Assembly (NCBI GenBank): GCA_964418595.1
Contig: CAYQMF010000123.1
Span: forward strand, 1 to 20,747
Reading direction: 5' to 3'
Length of the DNA: 20,747 nucleotides
DNA from: CAYQMF01 sp964418595
GTDB taxonomy: Bacteria > Planctomycetota > UBA1135 > UBA2386
In this document: positions 10,095 to 18,035 of the stretch, in pieces
Numbering within the stretch: position 1 is the stretch's first letter
How the letters are laid out: each line of letters opens with the position of its first letter
Notes under the pieces: generated by a model
The model's input: only the letters and a program-made list of their open reading frames with translations
Databases searched by the model: none
What the model was told of the DNA's origin: nothing
Position numbers and translations under genes: made by a program

Positions 10095-11300
10095 CTACTT
10101 GCCCTCGTCGCTGCCCTTGCCTTCCTTGCGGCGGGCGATCATCGCCTCCCACTTCTCCTTCTCCGGGTACATGCCCCAGAAGCGACGCCAGGCGTTCACG
10201 GTCTTGGCGTTCCAGTCCGCGGTCTCGGGAGGGATCGGATCGCCCTGGAGCGTGACCTTGAAGTTCGTGCTCACCACGCCGGCGCCGAACGAGTCGGTGA
10301 GGAGCTTGTTCATCTCGAACGCGAACATCGACTGGTCCGGGTCCTTGAAGTCGATCTTCTGGTAGGCGTTGATCACGCCCACGAGCGCGGGATGGCCGAT
10401 CTCTGCGAGGCGCCGCTTGGCTTCGCGCCCGGCGCGGCCGCCGTTGCGCAGATCGCCGCACAGCGAGTCGATCTCGGTGCGGAGAGCTGCCGCCACGTAC
10501 TCGGGATACTCCAGCGGGTCGAGCGTGCGCGGGTCGAAGACCTCGGCGGCGGTGAGCGGCTTGGTCGGCTCCGCTTCCTTGGGTGGATCCTTGGGCGCGT
10601 CCTTCGGCGCGTCCTTTGGGGGATCCTTGGGCGGATCCTTGGGCTTGGTCGGCTCCGCCGTGCCCGAACCGGTTGCCTGGGCGCTGCCGCCGGTGGCCGC
10701 GGGGTCGCCTGGCTTGGCGTGACCAGCGTCCTTGGCGCCCTCGGTGGCGGCCGAACCGGTGGCGCCGGCGTTGGCATCCTGGGCACCGCTGTTCTGCGCC
10801 GTCGAGTTCACGTCGGCCGGCTTGTCCCCGCCCTTGAGCATGAAGAACGTCAGGCCGCCGCCGAGGATGACCAGGAGGGCGAGGCTGCCGAAGAGCACCG
10901 CCGGGTTGCCTTTCTTTGCGGCTGGGGCGCCACCACGCCGGCGCCGGCCGCCCTCGGCGTCACTCTCGTCGCCGTCACTGCCGCGTCCGCGCCGGGCGGA
11001 ACTGCCAGCCCGACGACTGGAGCGCGAACCGCTCGCTTCGGCGGCCGCGGCGGCGCCGCGGCGGGAACTCGAGGCCGCGGGCTTCTCGGCGCGAGAAGGT
11101 TTCGTCGGCGCGGCCTTGCTGGCCGTTGCGGCGGCCGCAGGTGCCTTGGGAGCCGGCGACTTCGCCGCCTGGAGTTGCCCTGCGACGTCGATGGTCGCGC
11201 CACAACCCTTGCACTTGGCGGAGGCGGCCTTGAAGTCGGCGGGGAGCTTGTACTTCGCGCCGCAGTTGGCGCAGACGATCTGGATCGGGTCGGCGGTCAT
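10095..11300 (-). CDS. Membrane-anchored zinc-ribbon protein with HEAT-like C-terminal domain
   Basis: This 401-residue protein has a modular build. An N-terminal zinc ribbon has Cys10-x2-Cys13 (VCANCGAKYKLP) and Cys30-x2-Cys33 (KCKGCGATI). A basic Ala/Ser/Arg linker spans 45-130, with one transmembrane helix at about 134-155 (AVLFGSLALLVILGGGLTFFML). A low-complexity segment follows with PKDP/PKDA repeats at 219-241, then a folded domain at about 265-392 with KRRLAEIGHPALVGVI, which looks like a HEAT-type helix pair. The zinc ribbon would lie in the cytoplasm and the HEAT-like domain outside. The C-terminal domain resembles that of the next gene upstream (11322-12512), 21 bases away on the same strand, so they form a paralogous operon. 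Such zinc-ribbon plus linker proteins are common in Planctomycetota (general knowledge). Function unknown. Confidence 0.85.
   Translation of the reverse strand: MTADPIQIVCANCGAKYKLPADFKAASAKCKGCGATIDVAGQLQAAKSPAPKAPAAAATASKAAPTKPSRAEKPAASSSRRGAAAAAEASGSRSSRRAGSSARRGRGSDGDESDAEGGRRRRGGAPAAKKGNPAVLFGSLALLVILGGGLTFFMLKGGDKPADVNSTAQNSGAQDANAGATGSAATEGAKDAGHAKPGDPAATGGSAQATGSGTAEPTKPKDPPKDPPKDAPKDAPKDPPKEAEPTKPLTAAEVFDPRTLDPLEYPEYVAAALRTEIDSLCGDLRNGGRAGREAKRRLAEIGHPALVGVINAYQKIDFKDPDQSMFAFEMNKLLTDSFGAGVVSTNFKVTLQGDPIPPETADWNAKTVNAWRRFWGMYPEKEKWEAMIARRKEGKGSDEGK
10558..10658. repeat. 12-base tandem repeats flanked by a 17-base direct repeat, inside a gene
   Basis: Five 12-base units (10585-10644) of the type GGATCCTTGGGC lie in tandem: three copies are identical, and two variants carry GCGTCC in place of GGATCC. 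They encode the PKDP/PKDA tetrapeptides on the minus strand. A perfect 17-base repeat (GGCTTGGTCGGCTCCGC) brackets the array at 10558-10574 and 10642-10658, encoding the AEPTKP peptide on both sides. Unit length is a multiple of three, so copy-number changes would keep the frame. Confidence 0.85.
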
Positions 11301-11321
11301 GGGCGAACGGAGGCGGGCGGG

Positions 11322-12512
11322 TTACTGGTTCTTCTTCTTGGCAGGCGGGTCGAAGAGGTCCTCTTCCTTGTCGAAGGCCGCGTCGAGGGGCTTGTCGTGG
11401 AAGTAGTACCACCACGCGTACCACTGCTTGAGCGCGGAGATCCGGGCATCCTCGTTCTCCTTCGCGGACGAGAGCACCGTCTGCTGGGCCGGCGTGTAGC
11501 CGAACGCCTGCCCACTCACATCGCGGAGCAGCGCGTCGATCTGGGTGAGCTGGGCCACGCCGTCCTTGTTGGTCGCGGGGATCTCGCTGAACTTGGTCAG
11601 CAGGCGCGGCACGGCGGGCTTGCCGATCTCGGCGAGGCGGCGCTTGACCTTGGTCCGGTCGCGCGGACGCATCTCGGGGTCCATGCGGATCAGCTCGGTC
11701 ACGAGGCGGTCGATCTCGGCGCGAAGCGGCTCGGGCGTGTCGGCCAGGTGAGGCAGCGGGACGATCTCCGCCTCCCACACCGAGAACTTCTTGCCGTCGC
11801 GCTCGATGACCTTCTTCTCCGGCTTGGCGATGACGTCGTGGCTGGCGGTCGATCGGGTGACGGGCTTGGGCTTCTCGCGCGGCGCGCTGGTCACCTGGAA
11901 GCCGTCGACGACGATGCGGTTGTCGCGGGACTGGAACGAGACCTCCACCGTGCCATCGGTGATGAAGCGGTCGCGCACGGACGCACGGGCCTGCACCTCG
12001 AGGACGACACGACCACTCGCGTCGGTGTTCATCGCCGCGCTCGCGAGCTTGCCGGTGTAGGGCTCGAAGTCGCGCAGCAGCCACGTCTCCTCGCCCTTGG
12101 TCAGCCGCTCGAGGATCGCGTCCTTGACCTGCGAGCGTTCGTCGCCACTCAGCGAGCTGACGGGGCGTTTGTCGGTGAGCTTGAACAGGCGCTGGAACGA
12201 GTCGAGCTCGGTCGAGATCGCGAGGTCGACGCGGTTGTCGTCCGCGACCATGTTCATCCACTTGGCGGCGGCCTGGACGCGGGCGTGGTTCCAGCCGATG
12301 TCGGGCCCGCGCTCCGCGGGCTTCTCGACCGTCTTCGGCTTGTCGTCACCGCCCGCCATCCACACTGCGAACACGACGATCAGCACGATCGCGCCGATGA
12401 CCGTGGGTGCTTGGGCGGAGAAACCGCCGCCGCCACCGCCGGAGCGACGGGCGCGGGCGGCGGGTGCGTGTTGGGCGCGATGTCTGGAGGCGCGAGGCTT
12501 GGACGTGGCCAC
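11322..12512 (-). CDS. Membrane-anchored HEAT-like protein of unknown function
   Basis: A GTG at 12512-12510 gives a 396-residue protein. It has a basic cytoplasmic start, a Gly stretch at 25-30, one transmembrane helix at about 37-53 (TVIGAIVLIVVFAVWMA), and a large outer part. Residues 75-255 form a domain I do not recognise, mixed in helices and strands. Residues 261-396 contain RAEIDRLVTELIR and KRRLAEIGKPAVPRLL, matching the C-terminal domain of the gene 21 bases downstream (LRTEIDSL, KRRLAEIGHPALVGVI). The frame is open for 97 codons upstream, but that part overlaps uvrB antisense and has no protein-like character, which is why the GTG was chosen. It diverges from uvrB across 166 bases. 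The paired genes probably act together at the cytoplasmic membrane. Confidence 0.8.
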   Translation of the reverse strand: MATSKPRASRHRAQHAPAARARRSGGGGGGFSAQAPTVIGAIVLIVVFAVWMAGGDDKPKTVEKPAERGPDIGWNHARVQAAAKWMNMVADDNRVDLAISTELDSFQRLFKLTDKRPVSSLSGDERSQVKDAILERLTKGEETWLLRDFEPYTGKLASAAMNTDASGRVVLEVQARASVRDRFITDGTVEVSFQSRDNRIVVDGFQVTSAPREKPKPVTRSTASHDVIAKPEKKVIERDGKKFSVWEAEIVPLPHLADTPEPLRAEIDRLVTELIRMDPEMRPRDRTKVKRRLAEIGKPAVPRLLTKFSEIPATNKDGVAQLTQIDALLRDVSGQAFGYTPAQQTVLSSAKENEDARISALKQWYAWWYYFHDKPLDAAFDKEEDLFDPPAKKKNQ

Positions 12513-12678
12513 GGGGTTCTCGGGTTGGGGTCGCGGGACTTGGGCTGGGGCGGCCTCGCGGCGAAACCTAGCCGGGGCCACCGGCCAGCGCAACGACACG
12601 CGCCGCGGAGGGTTCGGCTCGAGGGCGGATTCGCGGCCGATGGCGCGAAACCGCGCGCGTCGCCACCATAGTGCGCGC

Positions 12679-14697
12679 ATGTTCCATGTGGTCTCGGACC
12701 TGACGCCGGCGGGCGACCAGCCGCAGGCGATCGCGGCGCTCACCGCCATGCTGCAAGGCGGCGCGCGGCACTGCACGCTGCTCGGGGTCACCGGGTCCGG
12801 CAAGACCTACACGATGGCCAAGGTCATCGAGGCGCTGCAGCGGCCCACGATCGTGCTCGCGCCCAACAAGACCCTCGCCGCGCAACTGTTCAGCGAGTTC
12901 CGCGCGTTCTTCCCCGACAACGCGGTCGAGTACTTCGTCAGCTACTACGACTACTACCAGCCGGAGGCGTACGTGCCGACGACGGACACGTACATCGAGA
13001 AGGAGGCGACGATCAACGAGGCGATCGAGCGGATGCGCAACTCGGCGACCCGCTCGCTCATGGAGCGTCGCGACGTGCTCATCGTGGCGTCGATCTCCTG
13101 CATCTATGGACTCGGTTCGCCGGAGTTCTACCGCGAGCTGTCGGTGCGCATCGAGCGGGGCAAGTCGTGGGATCGCGACGCCCTTCTGCGTGCCCTGGCG
13201 ACCATCCAGTACCACCGGGACAACATCGATTTCGCACCGGGCCGGTTCCGCGTGCGTGGCGACGTCGTCGAGATCTTCCCCGCCTACGAGGAGGAGCGCG
13301 CCGTCCGCGTCGAGTTGTTCGGCGACGAGGTCGAGGCGATCCTCGAGATCGATCCGTTGCGCGGCGAGGTGCTGCGCGAGCGCGACGACGTCACGATCTA
13401 TCCGACCTCGCACTTCGTCACCCCGCAGGCGCGCCTGCTGCGGGCGTGCGAGACGATCGAGACCGAACTGGAGTCACACCTCGAGGTGCTGCGAAGCCAG
13501 CGCAAGCTGCTCGAAGCGCAGCGCCTCGAACAACGCACGCGTCACGACCTCGAGATGCTGCGCGCCACCGGGGCGTGCAACGGGATCGAGAACTACAGCC
13601 GCCACCTGGATGGGCGCGCCCCGGGGCAGCCGCCGGCCACGCTGCTGCACTACTTCCCGGAGGACTTCCTGCTGTTCGCCGACGAGAGCCACGTGTCGAT
13701 CCCGCAGGCGGGAGGCATGTACCGCGGTGATCGGAGTCGCAAGGAGACGCTCGTGGCGCACGGCTTCCGGCTGCCATCCGCGCTCGACAACCGGCCCCTG
13801 ATGTTCGAGGAACTCGAAGTCCTGTTGAACCAGGTCCTGTACGTCTCGGCGACGCCGAGCCGGTACGAACTCGAACGGTCGGAGCACGCGGTCGCGGAGC
13901 TGGTCGTGCGGCCGACCGGGCTGGTGGATCCGCCGGTTGACGTGGTGCCGGCACGCGGGCAGGTGGACCACGTCGTGGAGGAGATCCGCGCCCGCGTGAA
14001 GCGACAGGAGCGCGTGCTGGTGACGACGCTCACCAAGCGCAGCGCCGAGGAGCTGACCGACTACTTGCGCGACGTGGGGTTCAAGGTGCGCTACCTGCAC
14101 GCCGACATCGACAGCCTCGAGCGGGCGGCGCTGATCCGCGACCTGCGCCTCGGCGTGTTCGACGTGCTGGTGGGGATCAACCTGTTGCGCGAGGGGCTCG
14201 ATCTGCCGGAGGTGACGCTGGTCGCCGTCCTCGACGCGGACCGCGAGGGGTTCCTGCGCAACCGGTCGTCGCTGATCCAGGTCTGTGGGCGCGCAGCCCG
14301 CAACACCGAGGGCCGCGTGATCCTGTACGCCGACCAGCGGACGGAGTCGATCGATGCCGCGCTGGCGGAGATGACCCGGCGCCGCGAGCGGCAGTTGGCC
14401 CACAACCGCGAACACGGGATCGAGCCGCGCACGATCCGCAAGGCGGTGCGGGAGCTGTTCGAGTTCGAGTCGCAGGCGACGGAGAAGGACGTCCCGGGCC
14501 GTGGCCGGCGTGGCCGGAAGGGTCAGGTCGACGCGGCGGAAGGCGTGGACTTCAAGGATCGGCGCGCGCTCGCCGAGCACATCGGCAGGCTGCGCGCGGA
14601 GATGGCCGCGGCGGCCCGCAGCCTCGACTTCGAGCTGGCGGCACAGATCCGCGACCAGGTCTTCCGCCTGGAACGCCTCGAGCTGCGGCTGTCGTGA
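12679..14697 (+). CDS. uvrB: Excinuclease ABC subunit B
   Basis: UvrB is the damage-verifying helicase-like ATPase of nucleotide excision repair. It is loaded by UvrA and then recruits UvrC. The protein has 672 residues (E. coli 673). Visible motifs are Walker A GVTGSGKT at 36-43, the beta-hairpin region EYFVSYYDYYQPEAYVP at 84-100 that clamps DNA, Walker B DESH at 335-338, NQVLYVSATPS, GINLLREGLDLPEV, and QVCGRAARN (motif VI). The C-terminal UVR domain that contacts UvrC is present (LAEHIGRLRAEM...FELAAQIRDQ, about 635-668). The ATG at 12679 puts SDLTPAGDQPQAI at the expected N-terminal place. The last bases overlap uvrC as GTGA, so the two are translationally coupled. Confidence 0.98.
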   Translation: MFHVVSDLTPAGDQPQAIAALTAMLQGGARHCTLLGVTGSGKTYTMAKVIEALQRPTIVLAPNKTLAAQLFSEFRAFFPDNAVEYFVSYYDYYQPEAYVPTTDTYIEKEATINEAIERMRNSATRSLMERRDVLIVASISCIYGLGSPEFYRELSVRIERGKSWDRDALLRALATIQYHRDNIDFAPGRFRVRGDVVEIFPAYEEERAVRVELFGDEVEAILEIDPLRGEVLRERDDVTIYPTSHFVTPQARLLRACETIETELESHLEVLRSQRKLLEAQRLEQRTRHDLEMLRATGACNGIENYSRHLDGRAPGQPPATLLHYFPEDFLLFADESHVSIPQAGGMYRGDRSRKETLVAHGFRLPSALDNRPLMFEELEVLLNQVLYVSATPSRYELERSEHAVAELVVRPTGLVDPPVDVVPARGQVDHVVEEIRARVKRQERVLVTTLTKRSAEELTDYLRDVGFKVRYLHADIDSLERAALIRDLRLGVFDVLVGINLLREGLDLPEVTLVAVLDADREGFLRNRSSLIQVCGRAARNTEGRVILYADQRTESIDAALAEMTRRRERQLAHNREHGIEPRTIRKAVRELFEFESQATEKDVPGRGRRGRKGQVDAAEGVDFKDRRALAEHIGRLRAEMAAAARSLDFELAAQIRDQVFRLERLELRLS

Positions 14698-16550
14698 ACG
14701 CGCGCATCGTCGAGCAGGTCGCCCGCTTTCCGGAGGCCCCCGGCATCTACGTCTTCGTCGACGCCGCCGGCAAGGCGCTCTACGTCGGCAAGGCAGCCAA
14801 CCTGCGGGCGCGGGTGCGGAGCTACCTCAAGCCCGGCGGTGATGGGCGGCCGTCCCTGCCGTTCGTCGAGGAGAGAGCGGCCGACGTCGAGTTCGTCGTC
14901 ACCCGCACGGAGCAGGAGGCATTGCTGCTCGAGAGCACCGTCGTCAAGAAGCGCAAGCCGCCGTTCAACGTGCGGCTGAAGGACGACAAGTCGTTCCTCC
15001 TCCTCCGGCTCGATCGCACCGAGCCGTGGCCCTGGTTTCGCCTCGTGCGCCGTCGCCGTGCGGACGGTGCCGACTACTTCGGCCCGTACGCATCGGCGAA
15101 GTCCGTGCGGCGGACGCTGCGTCTGCTGCACAAGGTCGTGCCGCTGCGGGACTGCACCGACGCGGTGTTCCACAACCGCAGCCGTCCGTGCCTGAAGCAT
15201 CAGATCGGTCGATGCCCGGCGCCGTGCGTGGGTCGCATCGACGCGGCGGCCTACGCGGCGAGCCTGGACCGGGCCTGCGCGATCCTGCGCGGCGACGTCG
15301 GCGACGTGCTCGCGGAGTTGCGGGCGCGCATGGAGGTCGCCGCCGCGGCGCTCGAGTTCGAGCGGGCGCACGTCCTCAAGCAACAGATCGAGGCGCTCAC
15401 CGCGGTGGCCGAACCGCAGACCGTCGTCGCGGCGCGCGCCGCCGACCGCGACGCCATCGGCTGGCATCGGGCGGGCGACCAGGCCATCGTCGTGCAGATG
15501 TCGTATCGCGACGGCCGGCTCGAAGGCAGCCGTCGCTTCACCGTGGGCGTGCAGGTCGCCGAGTCGATCTTCGTCGGCGAACTCCTGCGGCGGCTGTACG
15601 AGGGCGATGGCTACGTACCGCGCGAGATCCTCGTGCCGGCGGCGGCGGACGACGGCGAGGCGCTGACCACGTGGCTCGGAGCGAAGCGCGGCGGGAAGGT
15701 AGACGTGTCGGTGCCGCAACGCGGCGAGGGCCGGCGGCAGGTCGAACTCTCGAGCGCCAACGCCCGCATCGTCGATGCCGTGCAGGCCGACGCGGGAGCG
15801 CGTGCGGAGGCCGGCCAACGCGTGCTCGGGGAGTTGCTGGGGCTGCCGGCGCCGCCGCGGCGCCTGCACTGCATCGATGTGTCGACCCTGCAGGGCCGCG
15901 AGACCGTGGCGGCGCGCGTGTGCCTCGTGGATGGTTCGCCCGCCAAGGATGCCTACCGACGCTTCCGGGTGAGCGCTGCCGCCGCGGGCGACGACTTCGC
16001 GGCGATCGAAGAGACGGTTCGTCGCAGCCTCGGCCGCTGCCTGGAGGACGAGGCCGACGAGCTTCCAGACGTCCTGATCATCGACGGCGGCGCCGGCCAG
16101 CTCGCCGCGGCACGTCGGGCGATGGCCGATCTCGGTCTCGACGAGGAGGTGACGGTGGTCGGCCTCGCGAAGAGTCGCCTCGAGGGATTCGCGAGGGGCC
16201 GCCGCATCGCCAGCGCCGAGCGGCTGGTGCTCGCCGAGCGCGACGACCCGATCGAGTTGCCGGTCGACGCGCCGGTGACGCTGCTCGTGGCGCGCGTCCG
16301 CGACGAGGCGCACCGCTTCGCCATCACGTACCACCGCAAGCTGCGCGAGCGGATCGGCAGCGAGTTGGACGCGGTGCCGGGCATCGGTCCCGTGCGTCGC
16401 CGCGCGCTGCTGCGCCACTTCGGCTCGCTCGCGCGCCTGCGCGAGGCCGACCTCGCGGCCCTGCGCGCGGTCCCTGGCCTCGGGGCCACCGTTGCCGAGC
16501 GCGTGCACGAGGCGCTGCACCGGCGCCCGGATCCCGGTGGGGGCGACTGA
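14694..16550 (+). CDS. uvrC: Excinuclease ABC subunit C
   Basis: UvrC makes both DNA incisions around a lesion once UvrB has verified it. The 618-residue protein has every expected domain. The GIY-YIG nuclease (3' cut) comes first: GIY at 17-19, YVG at 30-32, Arg40, and Glu80 in LLLESTVVKK. A four-cysteine region follows near 160-180 (RDCTDAVF, CLKHQIGRCPAPC), then a UVR domain near 205-240 for UvrB contact. The RNase H-like nuclease (5' cut) has Asp395 in CIDVS, Asp464 in IIDGGAGQL and His540 in DEAHRFA. Tandem helix-hairpin-helix motifs are at the end (VPGIGPVRRRAL, VPGLGATVAE). The start is the GTG at 14694, overlapping the uvrB stop; a downstream start would clip the GIY-YIG domain. It converges on the Xer recombinase 7 bases beyond. 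Confidence 0.98.
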   Translation: MNARIVEQVARFPEAPGIYVFVDAAGKALYVGKAANLRARVRSYLKPGGDGRPSLPFVEERAADVEFVVTRTEQEALLLESTVVKKRKPPFNVRLKDDKSFLLLRLDRTEPWPWFRLVRRRRADGADYFGPYASAKSVRRTLRLLHKVVPLRDCTDAVFHNRSRPCLKHQIGRCPAPCVGRIDAAAYAASLDRACAILRGDVGDVLAELRARMEVAAAALEFERAHVLKQQIEALTAVAEPQTVVAARAADRDAIGWHRAGDQAIVVQMSYRDGRLEGSRRFTVGVQVAESIFVGELLRRLYEGDGYVPREILVPAAADDGEALTTWLGAKRGGKVDVSVPQRGEGRRQVELSSANARIVDAVQADAGARAEAGQRVLGELLGLPAPPRRLHCIDVSTLQGRETVAARVCLVDGSPAKDAYRRFRVSAAAAGDDFAAIEETVRRSLGRCLEDEADELPDVLIIDGGAGQLAAARRAMADLGLDEEVTVVGLAKSRLEGFARGRRIASAERLVLAERDDPIELPVDAPVTLLVARVRDEAHRFAITYHRKLRERIGSELDAVPGIGPVRRRALLRHFGSLARLREADLAALRAVPGLGATVAERVHEALHRRPDPGGGD

Positions 16551-16557
16551 TCGTCCG

Positions 16558-17442
16558 TCAGCCGCGTGGGTGGAAGCGCTCGTGCGTGGCGCGCAGCCGC
16601 CGGCCATCGACGTGGGTGTAGATCTGGGTGGTGGAGAGCGAGGCGTGGCCGAGCATCTCCTGCACGGAGCGCAAGTCGGCGCCGCCTTCGACCAGGTGCG
16701 TGGCGAAGGCGTGGCGGAGCGCGTGGGGCGAGCATGCCATTGCGATTCCCGCGGCCCGGGCGCAGGCTGCGACGACCTGGTAGACGCGCTGCCGATCGAG
16801 CGGGCGACCCCGGTAGGAGAGGAAGAGCGCATCCGTGGCGCGCGCGGCGGTCGACCGTCCGGCGAGCAGGGGACGGATGCGCGCGAGGTAGGCGTCGAGG
16901 TACTGGCACGCGCGAGGCGACAGCGGCACCAGGCGTTCCTTGTCGCCCTTGCCACGGACGCGCAGGAACCGTTGGTCGCGCACGTAGCTGGCAGGGGTGA
17001 GACCGCACAGTTCCGAGACGCGGCAGCCCGTGGCGTAGAGGCAGTGCAGGATCGCCGTGTCGCGCGCGCCCAGGGCGGAGTCGTCACCGGGTTGCGCGAG
17101 GAGTTTCTCGACCCCACGTCGACCGAGCACCGCAGGCAGGCGCTGCTCCTGGCGCACGCCGAGGAGGTCGGCGGTGGGATCGTCGTCGACGCGGCCTTCG
17201 GCCTCGAGGTAGCGGAAGAACCCGCGCAGGGCGGCGAGGGCACGTGCCACCGACGCCGGGGCGCGGGTCTTGCGGAGGTGAGCGAGGTGAGTGAGGAGGA
17301 CCGCGCGATCCGGCAACGTCGCCGACGCGACGAGGTCGCTGATGTCGCTCCGGTACGCGTCGATGGTACGGGGGGAGAGCTGCAGTTCGAGTTCCAGGTA
17401 GAGCAGGAACTCCTCCAGCAGGCCGCGCGGCGAGATGGTCAT
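16558..17442 (-). CDS. xerD: Tyrosine recombinase of the XerC/XerD family
   Basis: This 294-residue site-specific recombinase should resolve chromosome dimers at dif during division. The N-terminal SAM-like DNA-binding domain spans about 1-95 (LSPRTIDAYRSDISDL). The catalytic domain has the full set Arg141 (TGCRVSEL), Lys165 (RGKGDKERLVPL), His240 and Arg243 (SPHALRHAFATHL), His266 (LGHASLSTTQ) and nucleophile Tyr275 (IYTHV). The ending THERFHPRG resembles XerD more than XerC from memory, but a lone Xer cannot be told apart safely. There is no phage or integron context; the neighbours are housekeeping genes, so this looks like the chromosomal Xer. It is divergent from the DksA-family gene. 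Confidence 0.93.
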   Translation of the reverse strand: MTISPRGLLEEFLLYLELELQLSPRTIDAYRSDISDLVASATLPDRAVLLTHLAHLRKTRAPASVARALAALRGFFRYLEAEGRVDDDPTADLLGVRQEQRLPAVLGRRGVEKLLAQPGDDSALGARDTAILHCLYATGCRVSELCGLTPASYVRDQRFLRVRGKGDKERLVPLSPRACQYLDAYLARIRPLLAGRSTAARATDALFLSYRGRPLDRQRVYQVVAACARAAGIAMACSPHALRHAFATHLVEGGADLRSVQEMLGHASLSTTQIYTHVDGRRLRATHERFHPRG

Positions 17443-17454
17443 CGGACGGGGAGA

Positions 17455-17518
17455 AGGTGGTCTCGCTCGCCAGGTCGGATGGCCTTGACCACCTCCGGGG
17501 ACGCTTATATGGTCCCCG
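17455..17518. promoter_or_regulatory. Divergent promoter with two inverted repeats between xer and the DksA-family gene
   Basis: TTGACC at 17485-17490 and TATATG at 17506-17511 (spacer 15) form a plausible promoter toward the DksA-family gene. On the other strand the same AT-rich spot reads TATAAG, a good -10 toward xer but with a weak -35. Two perfect 7-base inverted repeats lie over it. AGGTGGT (17455-17461) pairs with ACCACCT (17488-17494) and covers the -35. CGGGGAC (17496-17502) pairs with GTCCCCG (17512-17518) and brackets the -10. The second is placed like an operator for a dimeric regulator. No regulator is identified. Confidence 0.4.
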
Positions 17519-17595
17519 CCCCTTCGCAGGAAGCACGAGCGCGATGGCGCCTCGGCGGCTGCGAGAAGCCCCTGTCATCCCTCCTCACGCGCACC

Positions 17596-18030
17596 ATGTC
17601 GAAGCCGACCAAGACCGAACTGGCCAAGTACGAGAAGCTCCTGCGCCGGCAGCTCGCCGCGCTCTCGGGGGATGTCGGCTCGATGCGCGACGAGGCGTTG
17701 CGCGCCGCCGACCAGGACAACTCGGTGGATCACCTCGCCGATCAGGGCACCGACAACTACGATCAGAGCTTCATGCTGAGCCTCATCGAGAACGAGGAGG
17801 AGACCATGGCGCAGATCGAGGAGGCGCTGGAGCGGATCCACGGCAAGGGTGACGTGCCGTACGGCGTGTGCCTGACGTGCCAGGAGGATCTCGAGCGGGA
17901 GAAGCCCAAGAAGGGTGCCAAGTCGAAGGTCGACCCCTGGATCCCCAAGGCCCGGCTCGAGTACGTGCCGTGGGCGCGCTATTGCGTGCGGCATCAGGAG
18001 CAGGCCGAGCGCAGTCGGGAGAGCGCCTGA
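17596..18030 (+). CDS. DksA/TraR-family RNA polymerase-binding regulator with variant zinc finger
   Basis: This 144-residue protein resembles DksA, which enters the RNA polymerase secondary channel and adjusts transcription, often with ppGpp. A coiled-coil with an acidic tip is visible (HLADQGTDNYDQSF at 46-59, followed by the helix LIENEEETMAQIEEALERI). The zinc finger starts normally with Cys92-x2-Cys95 (YGVCLTC), but the second half is Cys130-x2-His133 (RYCVRH). The gap between the halves is 34 residues, against 17 in E. coli DksA; the extra part is Lys-rich (EREKPKKGAKSKVDPW). The ATG has no strong ribosome site. lspA starts 6 bases after the stop, so they form an operon, an order common in Planctomycetota as far as I know. 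The family is sure; orthology to DksA itself is less so. Confidence 0.88.
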   Translation: MSKPTKTELAKYEKLLRRQLAALSGDVGSMRDEALRAADQDNSVDHLADQGTDNYDQSFMLSLIENEEETMAQIEEALERIHGKGDVPYGVCLTCQEDLEREKPKKGAKSKVDPWIPKARLEYVPWARYCVRHQEQAERSRESA

Positions 18031-18035
18031 GGGCG

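Noticed and set aside
9864..12671. 935-codon plus-strand frame opposite the two membrane-anchored genes
   Set aside because: Composition is Leu/Gly/Arg-rich shadow sequence overlapping the ggt end; the minus-strand proteins have zinc ribbon, membrane and HEAT-like features.
14523..17243. 906-codon minus-strand frame across uvrC and xer
   Set aside because: It is antisense to uvrC and in the wrong phase of xer; no domain can be read in it.
16558..17442. Xer recombinase as the integrase of a mobile element or integron
   Set aside because: The sequence is of the housekeeping Xer type, with no attachment repeats, cassettes, phage genes or composition change nearby.
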